Notes: generated from the sequence alone by a model not told the origin. Shown: positions 6,391 to 15,904, counted from the stretch's first letter. The stretch is DNA of 36,888 nt from Burkholderiales bacterium 68-10 (GCA_001897615.1 MKTG01000089.1:16235-53122), one strand, 5' to 3'. A program made the numbers and translations.

Positions 6391-7287
6391 ATGAGCCTTC
6401 ACTTCCACCGTGTCGCGCTGGTCGGCAAATACCAGGATGCGGCTTCCGGCAGCGCGCCGGAGTCCACCCGCCAGGTCATCGCCGACATCGCCGGCTTTCT
6501 GGTGGAACAGGGCTGCGAGGTGGCGCTGGCCGAGCGCACCGCCGCGTCCACCGGACTGCACCAGTACCCGGTGCTGGACGTGGCGCGGATCGGCACCGAC
6601 AGCGACCTGGCGGTGGTGGTGGGCGGCGACGGCACCATGCTGGGCATCGGCCGCCAGCTGGCGCCGCACGGCACGCCGCTGATCGGCATCAACCAGGGGC
6701 GCCTGGGCTTCGTCACCGACATCCCGCTGGGCGACTACCGCCGCGTGCTGCCCACCATGCTGGCCGGCGGCTACGAGGAGGATTCGCGCAGCCTGATGCA
6801 CGGCCGGGTCATGCGCGGCAACGACTGCGTGTTCGAGGCGCTGGCCATGAACGACGTGGTGGTCAACCGCGGCGCCGTGGCCAGCATGGTCGAGCTGCGG
6901 GTGGAGGTCAACGGGCGCTTCGTCGCCAACCACCGCGCCGACGGCATCATCGTCGCCACGCCCACCGGCTCGACCGCCTACGCCCTGTCGGCCGGCGGGC
7001 CGCTGCTGCACCCCATGGTGCCGGCCTGGGCGCTGGTGCCCATTGCCCCGCACACGCTGTCCAACCGGCCGATCGTGCTGGCCGATTCGGTGGAGATCGC
7101 CATCGAGGTGGTCGCGGGGCGCGATGCCAGCGCCAGCTTCGACATGCAGTCGATCACCTCGCTGCACCACGGCGACCGCATCGTGGTGCGGCGCTCGGAC
7201 CACCGCATGCGCTTTCTGCACCCCCGGGGCTGGAGCTACTTCGACACCCTGCGCGGCAAGCTGCACTGGAACACCGGAGGCGTCTGA
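6391..7287 (+). CDS. nadK: NAD kinase
   Basis: A 298-residue protein that phosphorylates NAD to NADP using ATP, or polyphosphate in some homologues. The catalytic GGDGT motif is at 78-82 ([14 protein letters not shown]). The NE/D-type substrate loop ([12 protein letters not shown]) and the glycine-rich [20 protein letters not shown] motif are present, as is the C-terminal beta fold. I chose ATG 6391 ([14 protein letters not shown]); a TTG six bases earlier is in frame but less likely. There is no Shine-Dalgarno. It is followed after 3 bp by recN, the common betaproteobacterial order. Confidence 0.97.
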   Translation: MSLHFHRVALVGKYQDAASGSAPESTRQVIADIAGFLVEQGCEVALAERTAASTGLHQYPVLDVARIGTDSDLAVVVGGDGTMLGIGRQLAPHGTPLIGINQGRLGFVTDIPLGDYRRVLPTMLAGGYEEDSRSLMHGRVMRGNDCVFEALAMNDVVVNRGAVASMVELRVEVNGRFVANHRADGIIVATPTGSTAYALSAGGPLLHPMVPAWALVPIAPHTLSNRPIVLADSVEIAIEVVAGRDASASFDMQSITSLHHGDRIVVRRSDHRMRFLHPRGWSYFDTLRGKLHWNTGGV

Positions 7288-7290
7288 CCC

Positions 7291-8994
7291 ATGGCACTGC
7301 GCCACCTCAGTCTGCGCGACTTCGTCATCGTCCCGGCGCTGGAGCTGGCGCTGACGGGCGGCTTCACGGCGCTGACCGGCGAGACCGGTGCCGGCAAGTC
7401 GATCCTGGTCGACGCGCTGCAGCTGGTGCTGGGCGGCCGCGGCGACGCCCTGTGGGTGCGCGAGGGCCAGCAGCGCTGCGAAATCGCCGCCGAGTTCGAG
7501 CTGCCCGACGCCGCCCGCCCCTGGCTGGCCGAGCACGGCTTCGACACCGACACCGACGCCCTGCTGCTGCGCCGCGCCATCGACGCCGCCGGCAAGAGCC
7601 GCGCCTGGATCAACGGCTCGCCGGCCACCCTGGCGCAGCTGCGCACGCTGGGCGAATGGCTGGTCGACATCCACGGCCAGCACGCCTGGCAGAGCCTGAC
7701 GCGAGCGGCCGCCGTGCGCCAGCTGCTGGACGCCTACGCCGGCATCGACACCGGCCCACTGGCCGACGCCTGGCAGGCCTGGCGCCAGGCCGAGGTCGCG
7801 CTGGCGGCCGCGCGCGCCGCGCAGGACAGCCTGGCGCAGGAGCGCGAACGCCTGCTGTGGCAGATCGGCGAACTCGACAAGCTGGCACCCGGCGACGGCG
7901 AATGGGACGAGCTGAACCAGCGCCACGCCCGGCTGTCGCACGCGCAGGCGCTGATCGACGCCGCCCGGGCCGCCGGCGCCGCGCTGGAAGGCGACGACGG
8001 CGACAGCGGCGCCCTGCCCGCGCTGGCGCAGGCGCACGATGCGCTGGCCGGGCAGCGCGACATCGAACCCGCATTCGCCGCCCTGGCCGAACTGCTCGAT
8101 TCCTGCATCGCGCAGGCACGCGACGCCGCGCACAGCCTGCACGGCTACCTGCGCCGCGCCGACCTGGACCCCGAGCAGCTGGCCGCGCTGGACGAGCGCC
8201 TGGGCCAGTGGATGGGCCTGGCGCGACGCTTTCGCCGCCCGCCGCAAGAGCTGCACGCGGTGCTGGCGCAGTGGCGCGCCGAACTGGCGGCGCTCGAATC
8301 CGCCGCCGATCTGGCGCAACTGCAGGCCCGGGCCGACGCGGCCCAGCAGGCGTTGCAGCAGGCCGCGCGCGCCGTCTCGCGCCAGCGCGACCAGGCCGCG
8401 CCACGCCTGGCCACCGCCGTCACCGAGGCCATGCAGGCGCTGGGCATGGCGGGCGGGCGCTTCGAGGTGCAACTCGACAAGCTCGCCGAGCCGGCTCCGC
8501 ACGGCCTGGAAAACGTGGCTTTCCTGGTCGCAGCGCACGCCGGATCAGCGCCAAGAGCTATTGAAAGAGTAGCATCCGGGGGTGAACTGTCGCGCCTGGC
8601 ACTGGCCATCGCCGTCACCACCAGCCAGCTGGGCACGGCCGGCACGCTGGTGTTCGACGAGGTAGACGCCGGCGTCGGCGGCGCCGTGGCGGCCACGGTG
8701 GGCCGCCTGCTGCAGCGCCTGGGTCGCGACCGCCAGGTGCTGTGCGTCACCCACCTGCCGCAGGTGGCGGCCTGCGCCGACCAGCACCTGCAGGTCAGCA
8801 AGCAGGCCGCCGGCGACGCGGCGCCGACCAGCCAGGTGGCGCCGATCAGCGGCGAGGCGCGCACGCGCGAGATCGCCCGCATGCTGGGCGGCGAGCGCCT
8901 GTCCGACGCCACGCTGGCCCATGCACGGGAAATGCTGGCGCCGCCGGCCGCCGCACCGGCCGCGGCGGGTGGTACGCGAAAGGCACGCGCGTGA
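7291..8994 (+). CDS. recN: DNA repair protein RecN
   Basis: A 567-residue SMC-like ATPase acting in recombinational repair of double-strand breaks. The N-terminal lobe has Walker A GETGAGKS (30-37). A long helical coiled-coil region spans about 155-400. The C-terminal lobe has the ABC signature [13 protein letters not shown], Walker [10 protein letters not shown], and the D-loop/H-loop region ([11 protein letters not shown]). It starts 3 bp after nadK and its GTGA end overlaps rapZ. Oddity: the codons just before the signature (SAPRAIER, 8547-8573) are A/T-rich and match a chromosomal dispersed repeat rather than the high-GC codon style of the rest, yet the reading frame and expected length are intact. 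Confidence 0.97.
   Translation: MALRHLSLRDFVIVPALELALTGGFTALTGETGAGKSILVDALQLVLGGRGDALWVREGQQRCEIAAEFELPDAARPWLAEHGFDTDTDALLLRRAIDAAGKSRAWINGSPATLAQLRTLGEWLVDIHGQHAWQSLTRAAAVRQLLDAYAGIDTGPLADAWQAWRQAEVALAAARAAQDSLAQERERLLWQIGELDKLAPGDGEWDELNQRHARLSHAQALIDAARAAGAALEGDDGDSGALPALAQAHDALAGQRDIEPAFAALAELLDSCIAQARDAAHSLHGYLRRADLDPEQLAALDERLGQWMGLARRFRRPPQELHAVLAQWRAELAALESAADLAQLQARADAAQQALQQAARAVSRQRDQAAPRLATAVTEAMQALGMAGGRFEVQLDKLAEPAPHGLENVAFLVAAHAGSAPRAIERVASGGELSRLALAIAVTTSQLGTAGTLVFDEVDAGVGGAVAATVGRLLQRLGRDRQVLCVTHLPQVAACADQHLQVSKQAAGDAAPTSQVAPISGEARTREIARMLGGERLSDATLAHAREMLAPPAAAPAAAGGTRKARA
8547..8573 (+). repeat. Dispersed AGCTA-N9-TAGC repeat, copy inside recN
   Basis: AGCGCCAAGAGCTA followed by nine bases and TAGC. 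It matches the intergenic repeat copies at 13884, 23488 and 27590 in the AGCTA-N9-TAGC module and in the preceding GCGCC(A). This is the only copy wholly inside a conserved protein domain. Confidence 0.6.
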
Positions 8995-9896
8995 TCCCCA
9001 CCCCGCCCCCCGCGGCCGCCGCCGAGCCGCCCACCGGCACCGAGCTGGTGGTGATCACCGGCATGTCCGGCTCCGGCAAGTCGATCGCGCTGCGCGCGCT
9101 GGAGGACGCCGGCTACTACTGCGTCGACAACCTGCCGCCCGAGCTGCTGCGCCCCTTCATCGCGCTGGAAGACCGGCGCCAGGCGCGCCGCCTGGCCATC
9201 GCCATGGACGCGCGCAGCGGTGAATCGCTGCCACAGCTGCCGCCGCTGCTCGACGGCCTGGCCGAGCAGGGCGTGCACCTGCGCCAGATCTTCCTGGAAG
9301 CCAACGACCACACCCTGGTGCGGCGGTTTTCCGAGACCCGGCGACGCCACCCGCTGTCACAGGCCGACGAAGGCGACGTGCAGCAGGCGCTGCTGCAGGC
9401 GATCGCGCGCGAGCGCGAGCAGATGGCCGACCTGCGCGAGCGCTCGCTGGTGATCGACACCAGCGTGCTGCTGCCCTCGCAGCTGCTGGCCAGCGTCAAG
9501 GCCTTGATCGCCGCGCCGCTGGCGCACCTGACGCTGGTGTTCGAATCCTTCGCCTTCAAGCGCGGCATCACGCTGGACGCCGACTACGTGTTCGACGTGC
9601 GCATGCTGCCCAACCCGTATTACGTGACCGAGTTGCGCCCGCTCACCGGGCGCGACCGGCCGGTGATCGACTACCTGGCGCGGCAGCCCGACGTGCAGCG
9701 CATGCAGGATCAGATCGCCGGCTTTCTGCGCGCCTGGCTGCCGGCGCTGGTGCATGACCACCGCAGCTACGTCACCGTGGCCATCGGCTGCACCGGCGGT
9801 CAGCACCGCTCGGTGTACCTGGTGGAGCAACTGGCGGCCCAGCTCGGGCAGGACTGGACCACGCTGCGCCGCCACCGCGAGCTGGACGGGCTGTAG
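8991..9896 (+). CDS. rapZ: RNase adapter protein RapZ (P-loop nucleotidase family)
   Basis: A 301-residue protein starting with the GTG inside the GTGA overlap with recN; the upstream in-frame region is recN in another frame. Walker A GMSGSGKS is at 24-31, followed by the family motif [16 protein letters not shown]. The C-terminal half has [19 protein letters not shown], and [14 protein letters not shown], the phosphate-binding RapZ C-domain that senses GlcN6P and guides RNase E to GlmZ in enterics. In betaproteobacteria it may have a different RNA partner; the sequence does not show which. The N-terminus has about 12 extra Pro/Ala residues. Confidence 0.93.
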   Translation: MIPTPPPAAAAEPPTGTELVVITGMSGSGKSIALRALEDAGYYCVDNLPPELLRPFIALEDRRQARRLAIAMDARSGESLPQLPPLLDGLAEQGVHLRQIFLEANDHTLVRRFSETRRRHPLSQADEGDVQQALLQAIAREREQMADLRERSLVIDTSVLLPSQLLASVKALIAAPLAHLTLVFESFAFKRGITLDADYVFDVRMLPNPYYVTELRPLTGRDRPVIDYLARQPDVQRMQDQIAGFLRAWLPALVHDHRSYVTVAIGCTGGQHRSVYLVEQLAAQLGQDWTTLRRHRELDGL

Positions 9897-9910
9897 CGGC
9901 AGTAAAACAC

Positions 9911-9962
9911 GTTCCAGCGCCCGTCTGGCAAGCGCAAGCAGCTACCAAAGTTGCAGCTAGCG
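9911..9962. repeat. Dispersed repeat, copy in rapZ/hydrolase convergent spacer
   Basis: GTTCCAGCGCCCG, then AAGCGCAAGCAGCTA, nine bases, CAGCTAG. It shares GTTCCAGCGCCCG with the copy at 27590 and keeps the nine-base spacer. It lies between two convergent stop codons. Confidence 0.75.
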
Positions 9963-9984
9963 GAGGCCTGGAATCGCGCCGGCC

Positions 9985-10791
9985 TCAGGCGGCCAGGAAG
10001 TCGCGCAGCGCGTCCAGCACCTCGCCCGGCGCTTCGGTCATCAGCGCGTGGCCGGCCTCGACCTCGACCACCTTGGCCTGGCGCGCGTGCGCGGCCAGGG
10101 CGCGCGCGGCGCGCGGCGGGGTCATCTGGTCGTGGCGGCCCACCAGAAACAGCGTCGGGCACTGCACCGCCGCCATCGCCTGCTCGCCGCCGGCGTAGCG
10201 GTCGCAGGCCTGAAAGCCGGTGTGGAACACGTTGACCGCCGGGTTGCTGGCCAGCACGCGCCGCATCAGGGCGCGCGAGCTGCCGTACAGCCAGGTGCCC
10301 GGCCCCAGGGCCGAGGGCGGCGGACACAGCGTGCTGTGCGAGAACACGTTGACCATGTGGATGGCCTGCTCGGGCGCGCTGACCGAGGCTTCCAGCAGCG
10401 CGGGCGAGACCTTCATCGGAAAGGCCGTGCCCACCAGCACCAGGTGGCTGACCTGCGCCGGCGCGCGCGCGGCGGCCTCCAGCGCGATCAGCGAGCCGAA
10501 GCTGTGGCCCACCAGCGCCGCGCGCGCCACGCCGGCCGCGCGCAGCAGGGCCAGCACGCCGTCGGCCGCCTGCTCCACCGATGCGGGTGGCTGGCCGCCG
10601 CTGCGCCCGTGGCCGGGCAGGTCGATGGCCAGCACGTTCCAGCCGTGGTGCGCCAGGTGGCGTGACTGCAGGATCCACACGCTGTGGTCGTTGAGCACGC
10701 CGTGGATGAACACCACGGTTGGTCGCGCCGCATCGAAGGGCCGGCCGCCGGTGTAGGCGTATAGGGGTGCGCCGTGGACGTCGATGAACAT
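9985..10791 (-). CDS. Alpha/beta-fold hydrolase
   Basis: A 268-residue alpha/beta hydrolase with a complete triad: nucleophile S97 in GHSFG, acid D221 in VGRHDQ, and H248 in EAGHAL. The oxyanion motif is FIHG (28-31) and the DLPGHGRS segment is typical of the esterase/haloperoxidase-like subgroup. The substrate cannot be read from the sequence. There is no signal peptide, so it is cytoplasmic. Its ATG lies two bases after the stop of the MetY-type gene, so both are on one transcript. A link to sulfur-amino-acid metabolism is only suggested by that coupling. Confidence 0.85.
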   Translation of the reverse strand: MFIDVHGAPLYAYTGGRPFDAARPTVVFIHGVLNDHSVWILQSRHLAHHGWNVLAIDLPGHGRSGGQPPASVEQAADGVLALLRAAGVARAALVGHSFGSLIALEAAARAPAQVSHLVLVGTAFPMKVSPALLEASVSAPEQAIHMVNVFSHSTLCPPPSALGPGTWLYGSSRALMRRVLASNPAVNVFHTGFQACDRYAGGEQAMAAVQCPTLFLVGRHDQMTPPRAARALAAHARQAKVVEVEAGHALMTEAPGEVLDALRDFLAA

Positions 10792-10793
10792 GC

Positions 10794-12104
10794 TCAGGCC
10801 CCCGCTTTCTCGGCCGCCTTCAGCGCCCGCTTCAGGTCGTCGATCAAATCCCGCGGATCTTCCAGCCCGATCGACAGGCGGATGGTGCCCGGCCCGATGC
10901 CGGCGGCCGCCAGCGCCTCGTCGTTCATGCGGAAATGGGTGGTGCTGGCCGGGTGAATCACCAGGCTGCGGCAGTCGCCCACGTTAGCCAGGTGGCTGAA
11001 CAGCTTGAGCGTGTCGATGAACGCCTTGCCCTGCGCGCGTGAACCCTTGATGTCGAAGCTGAACACGCTGCCGGCGCCGCGCGCGCCGTGCTTGAGCAGC
11101 CGCTGGGCCAGCGCGTGGCTGGGATGCGATTCGAGCAGCGGATGGCCGACGCGCGCCACGAACGGGTGCTCGGCCAGGAAACGCACCACCTGCTCGGTGT
11201 TGGCGATGTGCCGCTCCATGCGCAGCGGCAGGGTCTCGATGCCCTGCAGGATCAGCCAGGCGCTGTGCGGCGACAGCGCGGCGCCGAAGTCGCGCAGGCC
11301 CTCGCGCCGCGCGCGCAGCAAAAAGGCGCCGACGGTGCTCTCCTCGGAAAACACCATGCCGTGAAAACCGTCATAGGGCGTGGTCAGCTCGGGAAAACGG
11401 CCGGAGCGCTCCCAGTCGAAGCTGCCGCCGTCGACCAGCACGCCGCCGATCACCGTGCCGTGGCCGGACAGGAACTTGGTGGCCGAGTGGTAGACCAGGT
11501 CAGCGCCATGCGCCAGCGGCCTGAGCAGGTACGGCGTGGTGAAGGTCGAATCCACCAGCAGTGGCACGCCGGCGTCGTGCGCGATCTGCGCCACGGCGGG
11601 GATGTCCAGCACCTCCAGCCCCGGGTTGCCCAGCGTCTCGCCCAGCAACAGGCGCGTGTTCGGGCGGATGGCGGCGCGCCAGCCGTCCGGATCACCGGGC
11701 CTGACGAAGGTGGTGTCGATGCCGAAGCGCCGCAGCGTGTAGTGCAGCAGGTTCTGGCTGCCGCCGTACAGCGCCGAGCTGGCGACGATGTGGCCGCCGG
11801 CGCCCATCAGGGTGACGATGGCCAGGTGCAGCGCCGCCTGGCCGCTGGCGGTCGCGATGGCGCCGATGCCGCCTTCCAGCGCCGCCACGCGCTGCTCCAG
11901 CACGGCGTTGGTCGGGTTGCTGATGCGGCTGTAGACGTGGCCGGCGCGCTCCATGTTGAAGAGCTGGGCGGCGTGGTCGCTGGAGTCGAACACGAACGAG
12001 GTGCTGAGGTGGATCGGCACGGCGCGCGCGCCGGTGGCGGGGTCGGGCCGGGCGCCCGCGTGGATGGCGAGCGTGTCGAAGCCGGGGTCGGCGTAGCCGG
12101 GCAT
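10794..12104 (-). CDS. metY: O-acetylhomoserine aminocarboxypropyltransferase (MetY-type, PLP enzyme)
   Basis: A 436-residue Cys/Met-metabolism PLP enzyme. The PLP lysine is K210 in HSATKFLSGHG. Other family marks are YSRISNPTNAVLEQRVAALE (residues 58-77) binding the cofactor phosphate of the neighbouring subunit, SGQAA, DSTFTTPYLLRP, and the C-terminal SIGLEDPRDLIDDL. The length and the NPTN and HG-TVIGG motifs fit O-acetylhomoserine sulfhydrylase, which makes homocysteine from O-acetylhomoserine and sulfide, better than the shorter cystathionine synthase/lyase group. It is divergent from the CBS-domain gene with a 109-bp spacer and is followed by the hydrolase gene. No riboswitch is evident upstream. 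Confidence 0.9.
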   Translation of the reverse strand: MPGYADPGFDTLAIHAGARPDPATGARAVPIHLSTSFVFDSSDHAAQLFNMERAGHVYSRISNPTNAVLEQRVAALEGGIGAIATASGQAALHLAIVTLMGAGGHIVASSALYGGSQNLLHYTLRRFGIDTTFVRPGDPDGWRAAIRPNTRLLLGETLGNPGLEVLDIPAVAQIAHDAGVPLLVDSTFTTPYLLRPLAHGADLVYHSATKFLSGHGTVIGGVLVDGGSFDWERSGRFPELTTPYDGFHGMVFSEESTVGAFLLRARREGLRDFGAALSPHSAWLILQGIETLPLRMERHIANTEQVVRFLAEHPFVARVGHPLLESHPSHALAQRLLKHGARGAGSVFSFDIKGSRAQGKAFIDTLKLFSHLANVGDCRSLVIHPASTTHFRMNDEALAAAGIGPGTIRLSIGLEDPRDLIDDLKRALKAAEKAGA

Positions 12105-12166
12105 GGGGTCTCCTGGTCAAGGGCGGGGTGGCCGGCGCCGGGGCCGGGCCGCGCTGTATTGTGGGC

Positions 12167-12172
12167 TATATT
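12167..12172 (+). promoter_or_regulatory. Possible -10 box of the CBS-domain gene
   Basis: TATATT stands out in the GC-rich metY/CBS spacer, 41 bp before the CBS-domain start codon. No good -35 hexamer is visible, so this is weak. Confidence 0.3.
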
Positions 12173-12213
12173 CCCTGCGATCGACGCCCGCCGACGACAC
12201 CGAAAGAGCACCC

Positions 12214-12681
12214 ATGAGAGTCCGCGACATCCTGCGCCTGAAGGGCAACGTCCTGTACACCATCACGCCCGAAGACAGCCTGGCCGACGCCGCCCAGGTG
12301 ATGTCCGACAAGGACATCGGCTCGCTGGTGGTGATGTCGCACGAGCGCGTGGTGGGCATGTTGACCTTCCGCGAGGTGATCCAGGCGGCGGTGAAGAACG
12401 GCGGCTCGTTCGCCGGCCTGTCGGTGTACCGCAGCATGGATCCGGGGCCGCTGATCTGCACCCTGGAGACCGAGCTGGATGAGGTGCGCCGCATGATGCT
12501 GGAGCACCACACGCGCTACCTGCCGGTGATCGACAACCGCCAGCTGATGGGCGTGATCAGCTTCTACGACGTGGCCAAGGCGGTCGTGGACGCGCAGGAC
12601 TTCGAGAACCAGATGCTCAAGGCCTACATCCGCGACTGGCCCGAGGAAGGCGCCGAGCCGGCGGCGGCCGACCGCGCCTGA
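12214..12681 (+). CDS. Tandem CBS-domain protein
   Basis: A 155-residue stand-alone pair of CBS domains (about 8-62 and 76-128). Each shows the usual pattern of a hydrophobic strand, GSLVVM or RYLPVI, and a G-x-hydrophobic-(T/S)-x-x-D/E end (VGMLTFREV; MGVISFYDV). Such Bateman modules bind adenosine nucleotides and act as sensors; the partner is unknown. I chose ATG 12214 (MRVRDILRLKG) with GAAAGAG upstream. The frame is open further 5' but without family similarity. The gene ends before a dispersed repeat that separates it from aroC. Confidence 0.88.
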   Translation: MRVRDILRLKGNVLYTITPEDSLADAAQVMSDKDIGSLVVMSHERVVGMLTFREVIQAAVKNGGSFAGLSVYRSMDPGPLICTLETELDEVRRMMLEHHTRYLPVIDNRQLMGVISFYDVAKAVVDAQDFENQMLKAYIRDWPEEGAEPAAADRA

Positions 12682-12693
12682 ATCGCCACGCTT

Positions 12694-12749
12694 GCTCCTG
12701 TTTCAGGAGCTGCTGGCGCTGGCCACACAACGATTTCAGATAGAAATCA
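12694..12749. repeat. Dispersed repeat, copy between CBS gene and aroC (reverse orientation)
   Basis: GCTC, nine bases, GAGCTGCTGGCGCTGG. It is the reverse complement of the common unit and keeps the nine-base spacer. GCTCCTG-TTT-CAGGAGC forms a perfect hairpin at 12694-12710. A second inverted repeat GATTTC/GAAATC follows at about 12732-12748. Confidence 0.75.
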
Positions 12750-12814
12750 AGATAATTCCGCGGCGCTGCCGGCCCTGCCCGTGGCCGCCACGCCAGCGGC
12801 GATAATTTCGCCCC

Positions 12815-13879
12815 ATGAGCGGCAACACCCTTGGCAACCTGTTTGCCGTCACGAACTTCGGTGAATCCCACGGCCCGGCCATCGGCTGCGTGATCGACGG
12901 CTGCCCGCCCGGCATGGCGTTGTCCGAGGCCGACATCCAGCCCGAGTTGGACCGGCGCCGCCCCGGCACCAGCAAGTTCGTCACCCAGCGCGCCGAGCCC
13001 GACCAGGTGGAGATCCTGTCCGGCGTGTACGAAGGCCGCACCACCGGCACGCCGATCTGCCTGCTGATCCGCAACCAGGACCAGCGCAGCAAGGACTACG
13101 GCGACATCGTCCAGACCTTCCGCCCCGGCCACGCCGACTACACCTACTGGAAGAAGTACGGCATCCGCGACCCGCGCGGCGGCGGCCGCTCGTCCGCGCG
13201 CCTGACCGCGCCCACCGTGGCCGCCGGCGCGGTGGCGCGCAAGTGGCTGCGCGAGCGGCACGGCACCACGTTCCTGGGCTGCATGACGCACATCGGCGAG
13301 CTGGCCATCGGCTTCGAGGACTGGGCGCACGTGTCCGCCAACCCCTTCTTCGCCCCGGTGGCCGACGTGTCGGCGCTGGAGGACTACATGAACGCGCTGC
13401 GCAAGTCGGGCGACTCGTGCGGTGCGCGGCTGCGCGTGGTGGCGCGCGGCGTGCCCGCGGGCCTGGGCCAGCCGATCTACGACCGGCTGGACGCCGACAT
13501 CGCCAAGGCCATGATGGGCCTGAACGCGGTCAAGGGGGTGGAGATCGGCGACGGCTTTGCCAGCGTGGCGCACCGCGGCAGCCAGCATGGCGACTCGCTG
13601 CTGCCCGGCGGCGGCTTTGCCAGCAACCACGACGGCGGCGTGCTGGGCGGCATCAGCAACGGGCAGGACATCGAGGTGGCGGTGGCCATCAAGCCGACCA
13701 GCTCGATCCTGGTGCCACGCGCCTCGGTCAACCTGGCGGGCGAGGCGGTCGAGGTCATCACCAAGGGCCGCCATGACCCCTGCGTCGGCATCCGCGCCAC
13801 CCCGATCCTGGAGGCCCTGCTGGCGCTGGTGGTGATGGAGCACGCGCTGCGCCAGCGCGCGCAGTGCGGCGGGTCTTGA
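12815..13879 (+). CDS. aroC: Chorismate synthase
   Basis: A 354-residue enzyme that converts EPSP to chorismate with reduced FMN, the last step of the shikimate pathway. The first signature is [18 protein letters not shown]. The FMN and substrate loops are [23 protein letters not shown], and the C-terminal [17 protein letters not shown]. The length is standard. The start ATG has no Shine-Dalgarno; GATAAT lies 9 bp before it, which suggests a leaderless or near-leaderless transcript. Dispersed repeats flank both ends. Confidence 0.97.
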   Translation: MSGNTLGNLFAVTNFGESHGPAIGCVIDGCPPGMALSEADIQPELDRRRPGTSKFVTQRAEPDQVEILSGVYEGRTTGTPICLLIRNQDQRSKDYGDIVQTFRPGHADYTYWKKYGIRDPRGGGRSSARLTAPTVAAGAVARKWLRERHGTTFLGCMTHIGELAIGFEDWAHVSANPFFAPVADVSALEDYMNALRKSGDSCGARLRVVARGVPAGLGQPIYDRLDADIAKAMMGLNAVKGVEIGDGFASVAHRGSQHGDSLLPGGGFASNHDGGVLGGISNGQDIEVAVAIKPTSSILVPRASVNLAGEAVEVITKGRHDPCVGIRATPILEALLALVVMEHALRQRAQCGGS

Positions 13880-13883
13880 ACCC

Positions 13884-13938
13884 AAAACCGGCTGTCGGGC
13901 TTGTCCAGAGCGCCCCAGCAGCTACATGATCAATAGCT
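13884..13938. repeat. Dispersed repeat, copy between aroC and sensor kinase
   Basis: GGGCTTGTCCAGAGCGCCCC, then AGCAGCTA, nine bases, TAGCT. This is the cleanest example of the AGCTA-N9-TAGCT inverted module (13920-13938). It fills nearly the whole spacer and ends three bases before the kinase GTG start. Confidence 0.8.
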
Positions 13939-13941
13939 GAC

Positions 13942-15357
13942 GTGAGCGCCATCGCGGCCCCCGCCCCGGACCCGGCCAGCCGCGCCGAATGGATCGAGGC
14001 GCGCCAGTTCGCCATCCTGATGGACGGCTGGCTGCCCGCGCAGCTGGCGGTGCTGGCCCTGTGGGCGCTGCTGGGCGGGCTGCTGCTCTGGCACGCGCCC
14101 GGCCTGCCCAGCGCGCTGTGGGTCGGCGGCTCGCTGGGCGTCATCGCCTGGGGCTGGCGCGGCTGGCGGGCGTACCGCCAGCAGCTGGCCTGGGCCCCGG
14201 TGGCCGCGCAACTGGCGCGGCTGCGCCGCCAGCGCGCCGGCTGGCTGGTGCAGGCGCTGGTCTGGGGCATGGCGCCGCTGTGCTACGCCCAGCGCGTGTC
14301 GCCCGAAGTCGAGGCCGTGTGCTGGGCCCTCACCCTGGGCGTGGGTGTGCTGCTGGTGTCCTGGGCGTCGGCCCACCTGCGGCTGGCCCGGGGCTTTGGC
14401 GCCGTGTTCGTGCCGGCGCTGCTGGCCAGCCTGTGGCTGCGCCTGAGCGCCACGCCGCAGCTGGCCGATTCGCATGGCCTGCTGTGGCAGGCCCTGCTGC
14501 TGCTGGTGTATGCCGGCATCCTGTGGCGCATCGCCCAGGGGCAGCACCAGCGGGTGGCCGAGAGCATCGAGCTGAGCCTGCGCAACACGCGCCTGATCGA
14601 GTCGCTGCGCGAGCAGACCCGCGTGGCGCAGGAGGCGGCGCGCTTTCGCACCCGCTTTCTGGCCGGCGCGGCGCACGACCTGAAGCAGCCGGTCAACGCC
14701 GTCGGCCTGTACGCCGACTGGCTGAGCAACGAGCCGGAGCTGGTGGACGAGCTGGCGCCCAAGATCCTGCAATCCACGGTGGCCATCCACAGCCTGTTCG
14801 ATTCGCTGTTCGACTGGGTCCGGCTGGACGCCGGGCAGTACGAGCTGCGCGAGTGCCCGCTCGCCGTGCGGGCGCTGCTGGACGACCTGCAGGTGCAGTT
14901 CGGCCCCGAGGCGCGGCTCAAGGGCCTGCGGCTGCGCGTGCGCCCGGCCGACGCCGAGCTGCGCACCGACCCGGTGATGCTGCGCCGCGTCATCGGCAAC
15001 CTGCTGGCCAACGCCATCCGCTACACGCAGCGCGGCGGCGTGCTGCTGGCGGCGCGCGTGCGCGCCGGCGGCGTCAGCCTGGAGGTGTGGGACACCGGCA
15101 TCGGCATGGCCGAAAGCGAGCTGGGGCAGATCTTCGGCGAGTTCTACAAGGTGCCGACCGCCGGCACCGAGGACGGCTTCGGCCTGGGCCTGGCCATCGT
15201 GCAAGGCCTGGCGCAGCGGCTGGGCTACCGGGTGACGGTGCGCTCGCGCCCCGGGCGCGGGACGGTGTTCCGGGTCTGGGTGCCGACGGCGCCGGCCGTC
15301 ACGGGCCCAGCAGGCCGTGCGTGCGCGCGAAGTGCAGGGTCTGGGTCCGGCTCTTGA
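13942..15357 (+). CDS. Membrane sensor histidine kinase
   Basis: A 471-residue kinase. The first about 205 residues contain several hydrophobic helices (LAVLALWALLGGLLLW; ALWVGGSLGVIAWGW; VCWALTLGVGVLLVSWA; GLLWQALLLLVYAGILW) with no large periplasmic domain. A linker helix leads to the phospho-acceptor H245 in AGAAHDLKQPVNAV. The ATPase has the N box RVIGNLLANAIRYT, G1 VWDTGIGM and G2 DGFGLGLAIVQGLA. It ends in the usual VFRVWVP plus about 22 extra residues that read antisense through the end of the response-regulator gene. The convergent regulator at 15299-15904 is the likely partner. The stimulus is unknown. The start is GTG; an ATG at 14021 would cut into the first helix. Confidence 0.9.
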   Translation: MSAIAAPAPDPASRAEWIEARQFAILMDGWLPAQLAVLALWALLGGLLLWHAPGLPSALWVGGSLGVIAWGWRGWRAYRQQLAWAPVAAQLARLRRQRAGWLVQALVWGMAPLCYAQRVSPEVEAVCWALTLGVGVLLVSWASAHLRLARGFGAVFVPALLASLWLRLSATPQLADSHGLLWQALLLLVYAGILWRIAQGQHQRVAESIELSLRNTRLIESLREQTRVAQEAARFRTRFLAGAAHDLKQPVNAVGLYADWLSNEPELVDELAPKILQSTVAIHSLFDSLFDWVRLDAGQYELRECPLAVRALLDDLQVQFGPEARLKGLRLRVRPADAELRTDPVMLRRVIGNLLANAIRYTQRGGVLLAARVRAGGVSLEVWDTGIGMAESELGQIFGEFYKVPTAGTEDGFGLGLAIVQGLAQRLGYRVTVRSRPGRGTVFRVWVPTAPAVTGPAGRACARSAGSGSGS

Positions 15358-15904
15358 CGCCCAGGCGGCGAAACAGCCGCCACAGGTGCACCTTGACGGT
15401 GTGTTCGCTGATGCCCAGGCGCTCGGCGATGTCGCGGTTGGACAGGCCTTCGTCCAGCATCACGATCAGCTGCTTCTGGCGCTTGGACAGCTTGGTTTCG
15501 GTCTGGTTGTCACCGTATTCGAGGTCGGCGAATTCGCTGTCGGCGTGCAGCATGGCGCGCAGGGCGGCGGCGATCTCGCTGGCGCCGGCGGACTTCTCGA
15601 TGTAGACGTCGGCACCGGCCTCGATGCACCACTCCTCGACATCGGCGGCCGGCGTGGCCGAGATTACGGCCAGCGGCACGTCGGGATACAGCCGCTTGAG
15701 CAGCTTGACGCCCGAAATGCCCACGGTGTCGGGCAGCTTCAGGTCCAGGCAGAACAGCTCGGGCGCGCCGCGGGTTTCGACCGCGCGGTCAAGATCCGAC
15801 AGCTGCGACAGCTCGACCACCTCCGAGCCCGGCCGAACCCGTCGCAGCAGCATCACCACCGCCTCGCGCATCAAAGGGTGGTCGTCGATGACGTAAATGG
15901 TCAC
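15299..15904 (-). CDS. NarL/LuxR-family response regulator
   Basis: A 201-residue regulator from GTG 15904, preceded by AGGAGCA at good spacing; the frame is open further 5' but without family similarity. The receiver domain (1-120) has the acidic pair D7/D8, phospho-acceptor D54 (FCLDLKLPD), a conserved A in VISATPA and K in IEKSAG. The C-terminal LuxR helix-turn-helix is about 138-195 (KLSKRQKQLIVMLDEGLSNR, then EHTVKVHLWRLFRRLGV). It is convergent with the kinase gene, and their 3' ends overlap by 59 bp, an antisense arrangement that could couple their levels. Target genes are not indicated. Confidence 0.92.
   Translation of the reverse strand: MTIYVIDDHPLMREAVVMLLRRVRPGSEVVELSQLSDLDRAVETRGAPELFCLDLKLPDTVGISGVKLLKRLYPDVPLAVISATPAADVEEWCIEAGADVYIEKSAGASEIAAALRAMLHADSEFADLEYGDNQTETKLSKRQKQLIVMLDEGLSNRDIAERLGISEHTVKVHLWRLFRRLGVKSRTQTLHFARTHGLLGP

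Noticed and set aside
6373-8538. A 721-codon minus-strand open frame opposite nadK and recN
   Set aside because: nadK and recN have intact motifs and family length; the minus frame shows only the Gln/Arg/Val/His bias of a shadow frame.
12103-12213. Longer N-terminus for the CBS-domain protein
   Set aside because: The extra 37 residues are Gly/Arg-rich, read through the promoter spacer, and have no family similarity; ATG 12214 has a ribosome site.
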